NCBI GenBank assembly: GCA_023417265.1
Contig: JAEZFY010000256.1
Location: forward strand, 1 to 20,796
Length of the DNA: 20,796 bases
Source: Actinomycetes bacterium
GTDB lineage: Bacteria; Actinomycetota; Acidimicrobiia; Acidimicrobiales; Ilumatobacteraceae
Direction: 5' to 3'
The notes beneath the pieces are model-generated. The model searched no databases and was not told the origin of the DNA. It saw only the letters and a program-made list of their open reading frames with translations. Positions 13,351 to 20,745 of this stretch are shown piece by piece. Both the position numbers and the translations under genes were made by a program. How positions within the stretch are numbered: position 1 is the first letter of the stretch; every line of letters begins with the position of its first letter.

Positions 13351-15788
13351 GTAGGCAGCGCCGCGAGAGGGCACGCGACCGCGGCTCGGTGCTCGTCCTC
13401 GCGCTCGTGTTCATGGTGATCGGGTCGCTGATGGTGGTGCCGCTGCTGTCGTACTCGATGTCAGTGCTGCGGGCGAACAGCGTGCTCAGCGACAAGACCC
13501 AGCGACTGGAAGCGGTCAAGGGCGGGTTGCGGGTGGCGTTGGCCAACCCGCTCGACCTGTACAAGACGTGTGGCGACACCGAGGAACAGCTCGGACAGGT
13601 CCAGATCAACGGGATGACGGTGGCCAACAATTGCCGCTTCCTGTACGCGGCGACGGCGCTCGCCGAGACCGAGATCCGCTACGGGATCATCACCACCCAG
13701 CTCGATGAGTCGGCGCCCGGCTACCTGGCCGGTTCGCGCTACACACCGAGCGATCCGAGCTCGGCGACCGCATGGCTGGCTGATACGACCCTCGACTCGG
13801 TGACCGGCAAGATCATGCTGCCCAACCTCCCGGCCTACGGCACGAGCCCGCGCTCGCCGCTCGGCTCGGAGATGCCCACCGACCTGATTCTCAACGGCGC
13901 GCCGAGCTGCAAGGTGTACTTCCCTGGCAAGTACAACGACCCGCTGACGATCGATGGGCCGACGTTCTTCGTCAACGGCGTCTACTACTTCACCCAACCG
14001 GTGCGGATCCTCGGTGGTGCCGACGTCGTGGTCGGCGACGGCACGTTCGAGGGCTGCACCACCTCGCAGGAAGCCGTGTTCTACGCCGAGCCGGCGCCCT
14101 CGGGCTCGCACAACGTCGACGGTCTCGGTGCGACGTGGGTGCTCGGTGGCGCGGCCCGGGTGATCTTCGACAACACCGTCACGCGCGACGGCTCGCCCAA
14201 CTCGCAACCGATCAACTTCATGTTCAACCAGCGCTACGTGGCCCCCGAGGAACTCGCCACCCGCCCGTCGGCGGACGTGTCGATCGTGACCGTCACCGGC
14301 GACCCCGACCGCACCCCCGACATCCCCGGCGAGGGCCGCTACCTCGAGGTCTACGACCCGGCCGATCCGGCGCGTCCGATCCTCCACGTGCCCGAGCAGC
14401 AAGTCGGTGCGGTCGCCGACGACCCGGCGACGACCGAGGTCAACGAGGCCGACACGGTCCGCGACACCGGAGAGTTCGCCACCGACAACGGGTACGTCCC
14501 GTCGCTCTACACCCCCCAGCCGCGGGTGCCCAGCGCCCCCACGTCGGTCACGGTGGAGCGCCAGGTCAACGCTCTGACCGTGCGCTGGGCACCCCCCGTC
14601 GATGACGGCAACTCACCGGTCGTCGGCTACGTGGCCCGCGCCTGGACGGCGAGCGGAACTGTCGAGGCAGGGAGCTGCACGACCAACGGTGCGCTGGCGT
14701 GTGTCATCACCGGACTCAACTCGTCGCTCGACCATCAGGTCACGGTCGAAGCCGTCAACGACTGGATGTCCGGGCAGGACCCCGTTCCCACGCCCGAACG
14801 ATGGTCGGCGACGACGACCTGGCGCCCGTCCACGGGGAGCTTCACAGCTCCCGTCGCACCGAACCGCCCGACCGTCACGATGTATCGGTCCGACACGGTC
14901 GATACCCCGCGCACGTCGGGCATCGCGCACGTCGAGTTCACGCCGATGCCGCAACCTGCCAACCGGACGCCGATCTCCGGCTACGACATCGAATATGCCC
15001 AGACGGCAACGCTCGACGGCGTCCCGATCGCGAGTGGCGCTCAGGTCTGGCGGTCGTGCAACGACACCGTTCCCGACATCGACACGTCGCGCCCCGACAT
15101 CGACGCCACCGTCGCCGCACTCGACCCGGCCACGCTGTATTGCGACTTCTCCGGCCTCGATCCCACTGTGCAATACGACTTCCGGGTCACGGCGCGCTAC
15201 GCCGACACGCTGACCGTCCGGTCGGCCACCCCTGATCCTCGCCACGCCCGCACCGCCTCGATGAGCATTGACGTGTTGGCCTTGACGCACGCGCTGCTCG
15301 ATACGACCGATCCGGCAAACCCGTTCTACGGCAAGCTCGCCGCGTACGTCACGGCAAATTGGGGCACCCACGCCGATCACACCCCGACACCACCCGAGCT
15401 GCCCGATGCGGGCCTGCCGATCCCGGTCGTTCAGCTCAACCTCACCACTGCTGGTGTCCCGGCGAAGATCAACATCGCCAGCTACATCGCCGCACCGCAA
15501 GGTCGGTTCGACCTGCAGAACCCGAACGCCTACGACGTGCGAGTCGGGGGTGGAATCCTCGCCGCCAGCATGACCATCGAGGATGCCCGGCGTACCTGCC
15601 CCGCCGGCTCGCCGTCGGACTGCGTGCCCGACGCCCCCGAGATCGTGCCGATCGGCCTACGGCCAGCGGTGGTGCAGCGCAAGTTCCTGATCACCTCGTC
15701 GGTGACGACCGGCCGGGAACGGTCGATCGCGGTCGTCCAGATCAACCAGAACGGGGCGTACGCGGTGAACTCGTGGGAAGTGCAGTAG
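13347..15788 (+). CDS. PilX/GspK-like minor pilin with two fibronectin-III-like domains
   Basis: The 813-residue protein begins with a basic segment RARDRG, then SVLVLALVFMVIGSLMVVPLL. This is a pilin-like hydrophobic helix that lacks glutamate at position 5 after G13, as PilX- and GspK-type tip (pseudo)pilins often do. Residues 70-350 form a beta-rich domain with a C-x-V-Y-FPGKY element and repeated hydrophobic strands. Fibronectin-III-like domains follow at about 394-490 and 505-628, with typical P-x-A-P-x-x-V and W-x-P-P features in the first. A further beta domain occupies about 690-813 and ends ayavNSWEVQ-like. Its ATG overlaps the stop of the vWA pilin by four bases. It is last in the operon, and its stop lies 3 bases from the stop of the convergent LLM gene. 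Confidence 0.82.
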   Translation: MSRQRRERARDRGSVLVLALVFMVIGSLMVVPLLSYSMSVLRANSVLSDKTQRLEAVKGGLRVALANPLDLYKTCGDTEEQLGQVQINGMTVANNCRFLYAATALAETEIRYGIITTQLDESAPGYLAGSRYTPSDPSSATAWLADTTLDSVTGKIMLPNLPAYGTSPRSPLGSEMPTDLILNGAPSCKVYFPGKYNDPLTIDGPTFFVNGVYYFTQPVRILGGADVVVGDGTFEGCTTSQEAVFYAEPAPSGSHNVDGLGATWVLGGAARVIFDNTVTRDGSPNSQPINFMFNQRYVAPEELATRPSADVSIVTVTGDPDRTPDIPGEGRYLEVYDPADPARPILHVPEQQVGAVADDPATTEVNEADTVRDTGEFATDNGYVPSLYTPQPRVPSAPTSVTVERQVNALTVRWAPPVDDGNSPVVGYVARAWTASGTVEAGSCTTNGALACVITGLNSSLDHQVTVEAVNDWMSGQDPVPTPERWSATTTWRPSTGSFTAPVAPNRPTVTMYRSDTVDTPRTSGIAHVEFTPMPQPANRTPISGYDIEYAQTATLDGVPIASGAQVWRSCNDTVPDIDTSRPDIDATVAALDPATLYCDFSGLDPTVQYDFRVTARYADTLTVRSATPDPRHARTASMSIDVLALTHALLDTTDPANPFYGKLAAYVTANWGTHADHTPTPPELPDAGLPIPVVQLNLTTAGVPAKINIASYIAAPQGRFDLQNPNAYDVRVGGGILAASMTIEDARRTCPAGSPSDCVPDAPEIVPIGLRPAVVQRKFLITSSVTTGRERSIAVVQINQNGAYAVNSWEVQ

Positions 15789-15791
15789 CGC

Positions 15792-16952
15792 TCAGGAGAC
15801 GAGCGGGGCAACCTCTTCCATGAAGCGCTGCATCTGCTCGTCGGCCTTCTTGTACGGGTCGCCGAGCAGGTGCGGGAAGATCGTCACGTGCTCGACGCCG
15901 AGCAGGTCGCGGTAGAACTGGAGGCCCTCGGCGACGTCGGCGGGTGTGCCGAGCAGCAGCGTCTTGTTGGCGAGTGACTCCTCGAGCGTGGGGATCAGGC
16001 CCGGCTGGGCCGGCTTGCCGTCGGGTCCCATGTAGCCGCGGCTCCACCCGTAGGGGCCGAGGAACTTCCAGAACTCGTCGTGGCCCGGCGTCGCCGTGCG
16101 CACGGCCTCCTCGTACGCGTCCTCGATCCGCACGGCGATCACGAGCATGCGCTGCTCGCCCGGGGCGAGGGCGACGTCGTGGGTCTGCTCGTAGACCTCG
16201 CCGTAACGGTCCCAGAAGCGCTTGATGAACGAGTAGTGCTGGTTCCAGAACACCGCTCCGTGGCCGACCACCGGCACGTAGTCGAGGGTGGGCGGGCTGG
16301 TGACCGCCTGCCAGATCTCGTACGGGAACACGGGCCGCGGGACGAGCGTGAGCTCTTGGACCGTGGCCCCACGGTCGGGAATGCCCGGCACCGGGATCTG
16401 GAAGTGCTTGCCGGAGAACGCGAACGTCTCCTGGCTGAGGGCCCGGCGGATGATCTCCATCGACTCCTCGAACACCTCCCGGTTGCGCTCGTCGTCGGCG
16501 CGCTGGTCGGGGTTGTCGTGCGAGCCGATCGACACGCCCTTGTCGTTGAGGTGCAGCACCTCGCGGGGCACGGTGCCGCGCCCGACCCCGAGGATCCCCC
16601 GGCCGCCGGACAGGTTGTGCAGCGTGGCGAAGTCCTCGGCGAGCCGCAACGGGTTCCACTGGGGCACGACGTTGAACATCGTGCCGAGCCGGATCCGGTT
16701 GGTGCGCGCGGCGATCCACGTCGACAACTGGATGCCGTTCGGGATCACCTCGTAGCCCTCGTACTGGAAGTGGTGTTCGGTGGTCCAGAACGAGTCGAAC
16801 CCGGCCTGCTCGGCCACGAGTGCCGAGTCGACGTAATCGAGCACGGCCTGCCAGCAGTGGGCGTTGTCGTAGCGCCGGTCCATGGGGGCCGGCGGGCCGG
16901 CACCGGCGTCGTCCATCTCCACGCCGCCGAAGAAGAACGCTCCGTACTGCAT
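15792..16952 (-). CDS. LLM-class flavin-dependent oxidoreductase (luciferase-like)
   Basis: The 386-residue TIM-barrel protein belongs to the bacterial luciferase/alkanesulfonate monooxygenase superfamily, which uses reduced flavin or F420. Typical segments are the N-terminal strand MQYGAFFFGG, AEQAGFDSFWTTEHHF at about 48-63, the strand RIRLGTMFNVVPQWNPLRLAED, SGGRGILGVGRG, and the late LLGTPADVAEGLQFYRD. The substrate is unknown. The ATG at 16952 gives the family N-terminus. A GATAGT hexamer lies exactly 7 bases upstream and there is no Shine-Dalgarno, so the mRNA is probably leaderless. It is divergent from the amidohydrolase, with 19 bases between starts, which hints at shared regulation and a joint pathway. 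Confidence 0.9.
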   Translation of the reverse strand: MQYGAFFFGGVEMDDAGAGPPAPMDRRYDNAHCWQAVLDYVDSALVAEQAGFDSFWTTEHHFQYEGYEVIPNGIQLSTWIAARTNRIRLGTMFNVVPQWNPLRLAEDFATLHNLSGGRGILGVGRGTVPREVLHLNDKGVSIGSHDNPDQRADDERNREVFEESMEIIRRALSQETFAFSGKHFQIPVPGIPDRGATVQELTLVPRPVFPYEIWQAVTSPPTLDYVPVVGHGAVFWNQHYSFIKRFWDRYGEVYEQTHDVALAPGEQRMLVIAVRIEDAYEEAVRTATPGHDEFWKFLGPYGWSRGYMGPDGKPAQPGLIPTLEESLANKTLLLGTPADVAEGLQFYRDLLGVEHVTIFPHLLGDPYKKADEQMQRFMEEVAPLVS

Positions 16953-16958
16953 GGCTCG

Positions 16959-16965
16959 TACTATC
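16959..16965. promoter_or_regulatory. Overlapping divergent -10 elements (bidirectional promoter)
   Basis: TACTAT at 16959-16964 on the plus strand and GATAGT at 16965-16960 on the minus strand share five base pairs. Each ends exactly 7 bases before a start codon: GTG at 16972 (amidohydrolase) and ATG at 16952 (LLM oxidoreductase). This is a near-symmetrical layout for two leaderless transcripts from one melted site. No -35 boxes are clear. Confidence 0.5.
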
Positions 16966-16971
16966 CCACAC

Positions 16972-18180
16972 GTGCCGGCCGAGGTCCTGAACGACGCGAC
17001 GACCGTGAGTGGCGAGCGGGTCGACGTGCTCGTCGAGGGTGGGATGATCGCCGCCGTCGCCCCGCACGGCCCGTTCGGGGCGGTCGCCGAGGAGGCCGAC
17101 GTCACGGTCGACCTCACCGGGCACGTGCTGCTGCCGGCCGCGGTGGAACCGCACGCCCACCTCGACAAGGCATTCCTGGCCGAGGTCGTGCCGAACCCCA
17201 CCGGCGACCTGCGCGGGGCGATCGACGCGATGCAGGCCCACCGGCACCTGCTGACCTACGCCGACACGGTCGCCCGGGCCGAACGGGCGGTGCGCCTGAT
17301 GGCGGCCAACGGCTACGTGGCGGTGCGCACCCACGCCGACGTGACGCTCGGCAACGGGCTCACGAGCGTGACTGCGCTCGCCGAGGTGCGCCAGCGCGTG
17401 GGCGAACTGATCGACATCGAGATCGTCGCCCTGACCGGCATCGGCGTGCTCGGGCCGCAGGGGGCCGCCCAACGGGCCCTGCTCGTCGACGCCCTCGCCG
17501 CCGGTGCCGACCTGGTGGGCGGGTGCCCGCACCTCGAGACCGACGTCGCCGCAGCCACCGACGTGTTCCTGGAGATCGCCACGGATCACGGGCGCGGGGT
17601 CGATCTGCACACCGACGAGACCCTCGACCCGCACGCCACCGGCCTCGACGTGCTCGCCCGACGGGTGCTCGCCGGGTTCGACCTGCCGGTCACGGCGAGC
17701 CACTGCGTCAGCCTCGGCCAGCAGGCACCCGACACCGTGCGTGCCACCGCCGAACGCGTGGCCGCGGCCGGTATCGGGGTGGTCACACTCCCCCACACCA
17801 ACCTGTTCCTGCAGGGCCGCGGCACCGCTCCGGTGCCCCGCGGGCTCACCGCGGTCGACGCCTTGCGTGCCGCCGGCGTGCCCGTCGCGGCGGGCGCCGA
17901 CAACCTCCAGGACCCGTTCAACCCGGTCGGTCGGGCGTGCCCCTTCGAAACCGCCGGGCTGATGGTGATGGCCGCCCACCTACTCCCCGAGGAGGCGTGG
18001 GCGGCGGTGTCGACGGTGGCTGCCGCGGTGCTCGGACGGGCGGGCGCCCAGGGCGTCCATCCCGGAGCGCCGGCCGACCTGCTTGCCGTGCCGGCGGCAA
18101 CCGTGCGTGAGGCGATCGCCTTTGCCCCGACCGACCGCCGTCGATGGAGCGGCCACCACGCTCCGTCGTCGGCCGGGTGA
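16972..18180 (+). CDS. Cytosine-deaminase-family amidohydrolase
   Basis: The 402-residue metal-dependent amidohydrolase resembles CodA, which deaminates cytosine, and related enzymes of N-heterocycles. Metal and catalytic positions are visible: H61-x-H63 in EPHAHLDKAF, H213 and E216 in DLHTDE, H244 in TASHC, and D310 in AGADN. The segment TNLFLQGR (277-283 region) matches the substrate-loop motif of the CodA group. The cognate substrate may be a pyrimidine, triazine or cyclic amide and cannot be read. The GTG at 16972 is chosen because a -10-like TACTAT precedes it by 7 bases and it gives a normal N-terminus. An in-frame ATG at 16951 would overlap the opposite gene's start codon. The stop lies 65 bases before the SDR gene. 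Confidence 0.87.
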   Translation: MPAEVLNDATTVSGERVDVLVEGGMIAAVAPHGPFGAVAEEADVTVDLTGHVLLPAAVEPHAHLDKAFLAEVVPNPTGDLRGAIDAMQAHRHLLTYADTVARAERAVRLMAANGYVAVRTHADVTLGNGLTSVTALAEVRQRVGELIDIEIVALTGIGVLGPQGAAQRALLVDALAAGADLVGGCPHLETDVAAATDVFLEIATDHGRGVDLHTDETLDPHATGLDVLARRVLAGFDLPVTASHCVSLGQQAPDTVRATAERVAAAGIGVVTLPHTNLFLQGRGTAPVPRGLTAVDALRAAGVPVAAGADNLQDPFNPVGRACPFETAGLMVMAAHLLPEEAWAAVSTVAAAVLGRAGAQGVHPGAPADLLAVPAATVREAIAFAPTDRRRWSGHHAPSSAG

Positions 18181-18230
18181 TTTCACACTCCCGTCACGCG
18201 CCGTCGGGGCTCGCGGACCTGCCCGCTGAC

Positions 18231-18236
18231 TACGGT
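18231..18236 (+). promoter_or_regulatory. Putative -10 element for the SDR-ABC operon
   Basis: TACGGT, the same hexamer as before the acyl-CoA synthetase, lies 9 bases before the SDR ATG, implying a leader of 0-3 bases. No Shine-Dalgarno or clear -35 is present. Confidence 0.4.
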
Positions 18237-18245
18237 TGCGGGCAC

Positions 18246-18998
18246 ATGGCTGATGGGGCATCGACGACTTCGGGGCGGCCGCCGACGAGGGTGATCATCA
18301 CCGGAGCCGCGCGCGGGATCGGCGCCGGGATCGCCCGCCGGTTCGCTGCGGACGGGGCCCACCTCGCACTGCTCGACGTGCTCGACGCGACGCCGCTCGC
18401 TGGCGAACTGGACGCGCTCGCGCTCGCCTGCGATCTCGCCGACCCGGCCGGCACGCGGGACGCCACCGACAAGGCGATCGCCCAGCTCGGCGGCGTCGAC
18501 GTGCTCGTCAACAACGCCGGCGTGTTCCAGATCACCCCGCTGCTCGACATCTCGATCGACGAATGGGACCACACGATGGCGATCAACGCCCGGGCGATGT
18601 TGGTCACCATCCAGGCCGCCGCGCAAGCGATGATCGCCGACGGGCGCGGCGGGCGGATCGTCAACATGGCCAGCATGGGCGGCAAAGTCGCCGAGGGTGG
18701 CCAGCTCACCTACGCCGCCTCGAAGGCCGCCGTGATCTCGCTCACCCAGGCCGCCGCCGCCGAGCTCGGCCCACACGGCATCACCGTCAACGCCGTGTGC
18801 CCGGGCTACGTGCTCACCGAGATGGGCGCCGACACGCGCTCGGCCGAGCAGGTGGCCGGCTGGTCGGCCCGCTCGCCACTGGGGCGCTGCGGCACCACCA
18901 CCGACGTCGCCGATCTGGTGGCGTTCCTCGCCTCACCGGCGGCCGCCTACCTTACGGGCCAAGCCGTCAACGTCTCCGGAGGGATGATCGTCCATTGA
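18246..18998 (+). CDS. Short-chain dehydrogenase/reductase (SDR)
   Basis: The 250-residue classical SDR carries the cofactor motif TGAARGIG (about residues 19-26), an aspartate after the second strand (LLDVLD) that favours NAD(H), the structural NNAG motif (about 87-90), a catalytic serine in NMASM, and Y-x3-K in YAASK. CPGYVLTEM follows, and SGGMIVH ends the protein. Length is typical. The ATG at 18246 gives the standard short N-terminal tail, while longer in-frame starts reach into the amidohydrolase gene. The stop overlaps the TTG start of the ABC ATPase, so the dehydrogenase is part of the transporter operon and probably acts on the imported compound or its breakdown product. Confidence 0.9.
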   Translation: MADGASTTSGRPPTRVIITGAARGIGAGIARRFAADGAHLALLDVLDATPLAGELDALALACDLADPAGTRDATDKAIAQLGGVDVLVNNAGVFQITPLLDISIDEWDHTMAINARAMLVTIQAAAQAMIADGRGGRIVNMASMGGKVAEGGQLTYAASKAAVISLTQAAAAELGPHGITVNAVCPGYVLTEMGADTRSAEQVAGWSARSPLGRCGTTTDVADLVAFLASPAAAYLTGQAVNVSGGMIVH

Positions 18999-19771
18999 GC
19001 CTCGACACGCTCCCTGCTGACACCGCCCCCGCAAGCGGGCTGACGCGCCTGGCGTTCCGCGACGTGGCGATGACCTTCCCCGACGGCACCCACGCCGTCG
19101 ACCCGGTGTCGTTCGACGTCGCCGCCGGCGAGTTCGTGTCGGTGGTCGGGCCGTCCGGTTGCGGCAAGTCGACGCTGCTGCGGATCGCCTCGGGCCTCAC
19201 GCCGCACACCGCCGGCACGGTTTCGGTCGACCGGAGTGCGGTCGGCTACGTGTTCCAGGACGCCACGCTCCTGCCCTGGCGCACCGTGCGCCGCAACGTC
19301 GAACTGCTCGCCGAACTCGCCGGCTTGCCCTCGGGCGAGCGCCGCCGACGCGCCGCCGAAGCGATCCAGCTCGTCGGCCTGAACGGGTTCGAGGACAAGT
19401 ACCCCAAGCAGCTGTCGGGCGGGATGCGCATGCGCGCCTCGCTGGCCCGGTCGCTCGTGCTCGAACCCGACGTCTTCCTGTTCGACGAGCCGTTCGGGGC
19501 GCTCGACGAGATCACCCGGGAACGCCTCAACGACGAGTTGATCGGCTTGTTCCAGGCCAAGCGCTTCGGCGCCCTGTTCATCACCCACTCGATCGCGGAA
19601 GCGGTGTTCATGTCCACCCGGGTGCTCGTGATGTCGGCCCGCCCGGGCCGGATCGTCGCCGAGTTCGCCGTGCCGTTCGCCTACCCGCGCTCGCCTGAGC
19701 TGCGCTTCGATCCCGAGTTCGCCCGCCTGTGCGGCGACGTCAGCCACGCCCTCCGGGGAGCCCACGCGTGA
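18995..19771 (+). CDS. ABC transporter ATPase (SsuB/TauB/NrtD type)
   Basis: The 258-residue ATPase has Walker A GPSGCGKST (52-60), Q-loop Q88 in VFQDATLLPW, signature LSGGM (140-144), Walker B FLFDEP with D164 and E165, a D-loop GALDE, and switch histidine H198. The VFQDATLLPWRTV segment is typical of the nitrate/sulfonate/taurine/pyrimidine-precursor import family. The start is taken as the TTG at 18995, which overlaps the SDR stop (TTGA) and has GGAGGG 11 bases upstream. No ATG gives a full N-terminal strand. The stop overlaps the permease start (GTGA). The substrate is not readable from the ATPase. Confidence 0.92.
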   Translation: MSLDTLPADTAPASGLTRLAFRDVAMTFPDGTHAVDPVSFDVAAGEFVSVVGPSGCGKSTLLRIASGLTPHTAGTVSVDRSAVGYVFQDATLLPWRTVRRNVELLAELAGLPSGERRRRAAEAIQLVGLNGFEDKYPKQLSGGMRMRASLARSLVLEPDVFLFDEPFGALDEITRERLNDELIGLFQAKRFGALFITHSIAEAVFMSTRVLVMSARPGRIVAEFAVPFAYPRSPELRFDPEFARLCGDVSHALRGAHA

Positions 19772-20682
19772 CCGCCACCGACACCGCCCCCAGCTCGAGC
19801 AGCACAGCCACAACCAGCACCTCGCCCGTGGCCACGGTCGGCGCCGGGTCGGTCTACGCGGCCGTCGAGGTGCGCCCACGCAGCCGCTTCGGTGTGGGCT
19901 TGTTCGTCGGCCCGCTGATCGGCCTCGCGTTCTTCGTCGGCATCTGGTACGCGATGCACTACTGGGTGCTCGAGCAGGTGCTCGACAAGCCCCGGTTCCT
20001 CGTCCCGGCACCGCACCGCGTGATCCGCGAATCGTTCCTCGAGTCGCTCCCCCGCGAGCAGATGATCACCGCTCTCGGCTGGACGACGCTCGTGGCGCTG
20101 CTCGGGCTCACCGTGTCGATCGTGCTCGGCATGGCGCTGGCGGTCGTGATGGCCCAGGCCAAGCCACTCGAGCAAGCGTTCTGGCCGTACTTGATCGCCG
20201 CCCAGGCGGTGCCGATCCTGGCGATCGTGCCGATCATCGGCGTCGTGCTCGGCTTCGGCTTCTGGTCGCGGATCTTGGTGTGCGTGATCATCTCGTTCTT
20301 CCCGATCGTGTCGAACACCCTGTTCGGCCTGCTCGGCGCCGAGCGCAGCCAGCACGATCTGTTCACCCTTCAGGGCGCCTCGCGCTGGACTCGCCTCGTG
20401 AAGCTGCAGTTGCCCGGAGCGCTGCCGGCGATCTTCACCGGCTTCCGCATCGCCGCCGGCCTGTCGGTGATCGGCGCCGTCGTCGGCGAGCTGTTCTTCC
20501 GCAAGGGCGGCAAGGGCATCGGCATCCTGATGGACCAGTACCGCTCGCGCACGATGTATCCGCAGACCTACGGGGCGTTGCTGCTGTCGTCGGTGCTCGG
20601 CATCGCCGTGTTCGTGTTCTTCGGGTGGCTCAGCAAGCAGGTGGTCGGCCGCTGGCACGTGCAGACCCCCCAAGGCGCCTAG
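19768..20682 (+). CDS. ABC transporter permease (SsuC/TauC type)
   Basis: The 304-residue binding-protein-dependent permease has a Ser/Thr-rich N-terminal tail of about 38 residues, then a first membrane helix (about 41-62), a periplasmic loop with the PAPHRVIRE segment, and about five further helices. The EAA coupling loop is at 203-225 (GASRWTRLVKLQLPGALPAIF), in the form typical of the SsuC/TauC/NrtB group. The GTG at 19768 overlaps the ATPase stop codon, so the two are translationally coupled. The long low-complexity tail before the first helix is unusual but common in high-GC actinobacteria. It imports together with the ATPase and the binding protein that follows. Confidence 0.92.
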   Translation: MTATDTAPSSSSTATTSTSPVATVGAGSVYAAVEVRPRSRFGVGLFVGPLIGLAFFVGIWYAMHYWVLEQVLDKPRFLVPAPHRVIRESFLESLPREQMITALGWTTLVALLGLTVSIVLGMALAVVMAQAKPLEQAFWPYLIAAQAVPILAIVPIIGVVLGFGFWSRILVCVIISFFPIVSNTLFGLLGAERSQHDLFTLQGASRWTRLVKLQLPGALPAIFTGFRIAAGLSVIGAVVGELFFRKGGKGIGILMDQYRSRTMYPQTYGALLLSSVLGIAVFVFFGWLSKQVVGRWHVQTPQGA

Positions 20683-20710
20683 GCGCGTTCCCTGCGCACC
20701 TATCGCACAC

Positions 20711-20734
20711 CCAGCGTGAACCCCAGCGTGAACC
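20711..20734 (+). repeat. 12-bp perfect tandem duplication before the binding-protein gene
   Basis: CCAGCGTGAACC occurs twice in direct succession, ending just before the ribosome site of the next gene. It lies in the 63-base gap after the permease. It could be a replication-slippage product or a short regulatory duplication. Confidence 0.7.
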
Positions 20735-20735
20735 C

Positions 20736-20741
20736 AAGGAG
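20736..20741 (+). promoter_or_regulatory. Ribosome binding site of the substrate-binding protein gene
   Basis: AAGGAG lies 4 bases before the ATG at 20746, a strong site consistent with high expression of a binding protein. Confidence 0.65.
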
Positions 20742-20745
20742 ACCC

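Noticed and set aside
16951..16953. ATG start for the amidohydrolase overlapping the LLM start codon
   Set aside because: It is possible, but the seven extra residues add nothing to the family N-terminus, and a -10-like hexamer would then lie inside the coding region. The GTG at 16972 fits better.
20675..20686. GCGCCTAGGCGC palindrome at the permease stop as a terminator
   Set aside because: It has no loop to form a hairpin and no T-run. The next gene of the operon starts only 63 bases on, so termination here is not expected.
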